Source of the DNA: CAYUNI01 sp964446245
Lineage (GTDB): Bacteria; Patescibacteriota; Minisyncoccia; Phycocordibacterales; XYD1-FULL-46-19
DNA: 15,138 bases
Direction: 5' to 3'
NCBI GenBank assembly: GCA_964446245.1
Contig: CAYUNI010000015.1
Location: 1-15,138 of the forward strand
Under the pieces are notes generated by a model that had not been told where the DNA came from, did not search any database, and worked only from the letters and a program-made list of their open reading frames with translations. Both the position numbers and the translations under genes were made by a program. Positions 13,531-15,138 of this stretch are shown one piece after another (within the stretch, counting starts at the first letter, position 1; each line of letters opens with the position of its first letter).

Positions 13531-14094
13531 TTAGTTTACTCGCTCGACATATTCTCCTGTCTCAGTATTGATACGAATGATATCGCCTTCATTGATGAAC
13601 ATTGGGACATTGATTGTTGCACCAGTCTCCATTTTAACTTGTTTGAGACCGCCTTGGACGGTATTACCTTTTACCGCTGGTGCCGCTTCAGTCACCTTGA
13701 GCTCTACTTTGATTGGAATTTCGATGCCGAGAATTTGGTCGTCAAAAGAAAGAAGGTCAATTAGAGAATTTTGCTTAACAAATTTAATTTGCTCGCTTAC
13801 TTTGTCGCTTGGGAGAGGGAAGCGCTTGCTTGGGTCGTTAGCTTCGCAAAACCAAAATTCGCCACGATTTTCATATAAATATTTAATCTGCCGTTTGGCA
13901 ATATCCGCTTCTTCAACCTTCTCGCTTTGATGGAAAGAAATTTCCATTACTTTACCCGTCAAAAGATTGCGAAGTTTGGTCGCATTGACCGGTTTGCGCT
14001 GTTGTTTGCGGAAAACATGAGAAGAGAGGACTTCAAAAGGGTCGCCTTCATAGACGATGTATTTTCGTGGTTTTATTTCATTGTATTCTAGCAT
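13531..14094 (-). CDS. efp: Elongation factor P with atypical tip loop
   Basis: EF-P relieves ribosomes stalled at polyproline. The protein is 187 aa with the normal three beta-barrel domains (about 1-64, 65-127, 128-187) and the conserved ending GDIIRINTETGEYVERV. Domain I aligns without gaps to E. coli EF-P from the GEP/GDP turn to the KLR...LLTG block. In that alignment the tip PGKGQA is replaced by KQQRKP, and the modified Lys34 corresponds to Gln32. A Lys (34) is nearby but not in the modified position. No modification enzyme gene is seen in the window. It has its own promoter; no terminator of its own is evident after the stop. Confidence 0.95.
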   Translation of the reverse strand: MLEYNEIKPRKYIVYEGDPFEVLSSHVFRKQQRKPVNATKLRNLLTGKVMEISFHQSEKVEEADIAKRQIKYLYENRGEFWFCEANDPSKRFPLPSDKVSEQIKFVKQNSLIDLLSFDDQILGIEIPIKVELKVTEAAPAVKGNTVQGGLKQVKMETGATINVPMFINEGDIIRINTETGEYVERVN

Positions 14095-14103
14095 AGTGTC
14101 TGC

Positions 14104-14132
14104 ATTCTAGCGTAAAAAAATCCTAAAAACAA
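14104..14132 (-). promoter_or_regulatory. Promoter of efp, nearly leaderless
   Basis: On the minus strand TTGTTT (14132-14127), 17 nt, then TAGAAT (14109-14104). Nine nucleotides separate the -10 from the ATG (14094-14092), giving a predicted leader of about 3 nt. No Shine-Dalgarno is present. Confidence 0.55.
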
Positions 14133-14139
14133 GTTTTAG
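14114..14139 (-). terminator. AT-rich hairpin plus U-run upstream of efp
   Basis: On the minus strand CTAAAA (14139-14134) pairs with TTTTAG (14128-14123) over a 5-nt loop, and a run of seven T follows (14120-14114). It would end a minus-strand transcript entering from the recA side. The stem is weak in GC, and it overlaps the efp promoter, so part of the U-run may simply be promoter spacer. Confidence 0.4.
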
Positions 14140-14294
14140 CTTTAGGTTTACTGTTGTTCCCAGCGTTGAACGTAGGGAGGAGTAAGGCGCCCACAATGAC
14201 TTGCTAAACTCATCTTGCGTGTCGGGCGGACCAGACTTTCTTGCATTTAAGGTCTGGCCTTAAGGGAGCCCAAGGTCAGACCTTTCTATTCCCC
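14140..14294 (-). other. Gene-free structured stretch between recA and efp
   Basis: No convincing coding frame is seen in the 333 nt between efp and recA. This part has several helices: TCCC/GGGA with CGT/ACG inside (about 14157-14179), CGCCC/GGGCG (about 14197-14228) enclosing a TGA/TCA helix, and the 13-bp stem at 14249-14284. On the minus strand it is followed by a weak terminator. It may be a second small RNA of about 170 nt or the recA 3' untranslated region. I found no tRNA or SRP signature. Confidence 0.3.
14231..14284. promoter_or_regulatory. Two mutually exclusive stem-loops
   Basis: AAGGTCTGGCCTT (14249-14261) can pair with AAGGTCAGACCTT (14272-14284) in a 13-bp stem with one G-U pair and a 10-nt loop. 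Its AAGGTCTGG part can instead pair with CCAGACTTT (14231-14239), 9 bp with one wobble. The shared arm makes this a possible two-state switch, or the remains of a three-copy repeat. Neither form has a clear U-run. Confidence 0.45.
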
Positions 14295-14355
14295 ATTCGT
14301 ATCATTCGTGCATTTTATTTGTAGATTCGTATTATCATTCGTGTACTAAATTCGT
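14295..14355. repeat. Cluster of five ATTCGT repeats
   Basis: ATTCGT starts at 14295, 14304, 14325, 14337 and 14350, in longer degenerate units such as ATTCGTAT and CATTCGTG, all in one direction. Five copies of a 6-mer in 61 nt is well beyond chance. The spacing (9, 21, 12, 13) is irregular, so it is not a CRISPR array or simple microsatellite. Confidence 0.7.
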
Positions 14356-14390
14356 ATTATTTGTATCGTGCTTTCCGCGTTGGTCCGCGT

Positions 14391-14419
14391 TCCGCCATCC
14401 GCCAGCCGGCGGAGGCGGA
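14391..14419. repeat. GC-rich palindrome (REP-like) just after recA
   Basis: Two TCCGCC units (14391-14396, 14398-14403) face two GGCGGA units (14408-14413, 14414-14419) across a 4-nt centre: a 12-bp stem with one bulged A. Upstream, TCCGCGTT occurs twice (14374 region and 14384 region). The segment is much richer in GC than its surroundings. It starts 9 nt beyond the recA stop. There is no U-run, so it is more like a dispersed palindromic repeat than an intrinsic terminator. Confidence 0.7.
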
Positions 14420-14427
14420 GTCTGCGT

Positions 14428-15138
14428 TTAGTCTGCATTAAGCATTTTTTCTTTTACTTTGTCTCTGATCTCTCCTAGAATCTCGGGATTTTCTTTGAGA
14501 AAAGTCCGTGAAGCATCATAGCCTTTACCTAGCTTAGTCTCGCCATAGGAATAGTTGGCACCAGATTTACTAACAATGCCGTATTTTTCTCCCATAGCAA
14601 GAAGCTCGCCTTCGGGAGAAATACCTTCATTGTAGAGAATATCGAATTCCGCCTGTCGAAAAGGGGCAGCAACTTTATTTTTGACCACCTTGACTCGAAC
14701 ACGACCACCTACGACCTCTTCGCCTTTCTTGATCTGGGCAATTCGACGAACATCTAAGCGGACAGATGAATAGAATTTGAGCGCTTTTCCACCGGGAGTG
14801 GTTTCTGGATTGCCGAACATTACTCCGATTTGCATTCGAATTTGGTTAATGAAAATCACGACCGTTTTGCTTTTGGCAACGATCGCGGTCATTTTGCGGA
14901 GAGCTTGTGACATTAGGCGGGCCTGTTTGCCGACATGATAGTCGCCGACATCGCCCTCGATCTCGTCTTTAGGGGTGAGAGCCGCGACCGAATCAATTAC
15001 TACTACATCGATTTTACCCGAACGAACGAGACTTTCAGCAATATCTAACGCTTGTTCGCCGTAGTCTGGCTGGGAGACCAAGAGATCATCTATTTTTACC
15101 CCTAGTCTGGCAGAATATTCTGGATCTAAAGCATGCTC
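14428..15138 (-). CDS. recA: Recombinase RecA, C-terminal part (cut by window edge)
   Basis: RecA forms filaments on single-stranded DNA and drives strand exchange. The frame runs to the window edge, giving the last 236 residues; the start, Walker A and N-terminal helix are outside. Visible are EHALDPEYSARLGV, SQPDYGEQAL, the Walker B strand VVVIDSVAAL, loop L1 (EIEGDVGDYHVGKQARLMSQ), and loop L2 with INQIRMQIGVMFGNPETTPG and KALKFYSSVRLDVRR. The C-terminal domain ends at KEKMLNAD, without the long acidic tail of E. coli RecA that restrains DNA binding. The TTG codon at 15081 is internal, not a start. A GC-rich palindrome follows the stop. Confidence 0.97.
   Translation of the reverse strand, partial: EHALDPEYSARLGVKIDDLLVSQPDYGEQALDIAESLVRSGKIDVVVIDSVAALTPKDEIEGDVGDYHVGKQARLMSQALRKMTAIVAKSKTVVIFINQIRMQIGVMFGNPETTPGGKALKFYSSVRLDVRRIAQIKKGEEVVGGRVRVKVVKNKVAAPFRQAEFDILYNEGISPEGELLAMGEKYGIVSKSGANYSYGETKLGKGYDASRTFLKENPEILGEIRDKVKEKMLNAD

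Noticed and set aside
13435..13930. Plus-strand open frames opposite efp
   Set aside because: They are shadows of the efp coding sequence; their proteins show no family features, while the minus strand encodes a full EF-P.
14140..14294. tRNA gene
   Set aside because: No acceptor stem paired with a GTTCRA T-loop or anticodon arm could be built on either strand.
14295..14355. CRISPR array
   Set aside because: Repeats are only 6-8 nt, spacing is irregular, spacers are too short and no cas gene is present.
15079..15081. TTG start of recA at 15081
   Set aside because: RecA sequence continues in frame upstream of it (EHALDPEYSARLGV) to the window edge.
1..15138. UGA recoded as glycine (code 25, as in Gracilibacteria/SR1)
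   Set aside because: TGA at 8369-8371 acts as a stop at the natural end of a gene, and no conserved frame is interrupted by TGA.

Overview
This window looks like chromosome from a streamlined bacterium of the Candidate Phyla Radiation (Patescibacteria). That placement is inference from several features: an eukaryote-type (type 2) IleRS, an EF-P whose usual PGKG tip is replaced, a short RecO without a zinc finger, a MetRS with HIGF in place of HIGH, compact gene packing, and a GC-rich palindrome beside AT-rich degenerate repeats. The genetic code looks standard: TGA is used as a stop (gene ending at 8371) and Trp is TGG.

Layout. 1-150 is the 3' end of an alpha/beta-hydrolase-like gene. Then come argS (203-1867), a small convergent two-helix membrane protein on the minus strand (1906-2109), and a divergently placed, unusually long ileS (2238-5780). 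Next are recO (5810-6403), a membrane-anchored Ig-like/DUF11-type surface protein (6434-8371), an AI-2E-family permease (8403-9482), metG (9493-10956), tatD (10960-11745) and the rpsF-ssb-rpsR cluster (11768-13076). After a strong terminator (13088-13129) comes a gene-free stretch that seems to encode a roughly 300-nt structured RNA on the plus strand. The right end is on the minus strand: efp (13531-14094), a second structured gene-free stretch holding hairpins, ATTCGT repeats and a GC-rich palindrome, and the 3' two-thirds of recA, cut by the window edge.

The genes serve core information processing: three tRNA charging enzymes, two 30S proteins, EF-P, SSB, RecO, RecA and a TatD nuclease. 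The surface protein and permease are the only envelope functions besides the small membrane protein.

Three things stand out. First, a complete histidine-phosphatase (RHG) domain with all its catalytic residues sits in frame inside the catalytic half of IleRS, between the two knuckles of a zinc ribbon. Second, seven genes have a -10-like hexamer ending only 6-9 nt before the start codon and no Shine-Dalgarno sequence, which predicts leaderless or nearly leaderless mRNAs; the one gene with a perfect Shine-Dalgarno is the small membrane protein. Third, the 13130-13465 stretch has a promoter-like start, several strong helices and a terminator, but I cannot assign it to tmRNA, RNase P RNA, SRP RNA or 6S RNA. 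All calls come from reading the sequence; no search or folding program was run.
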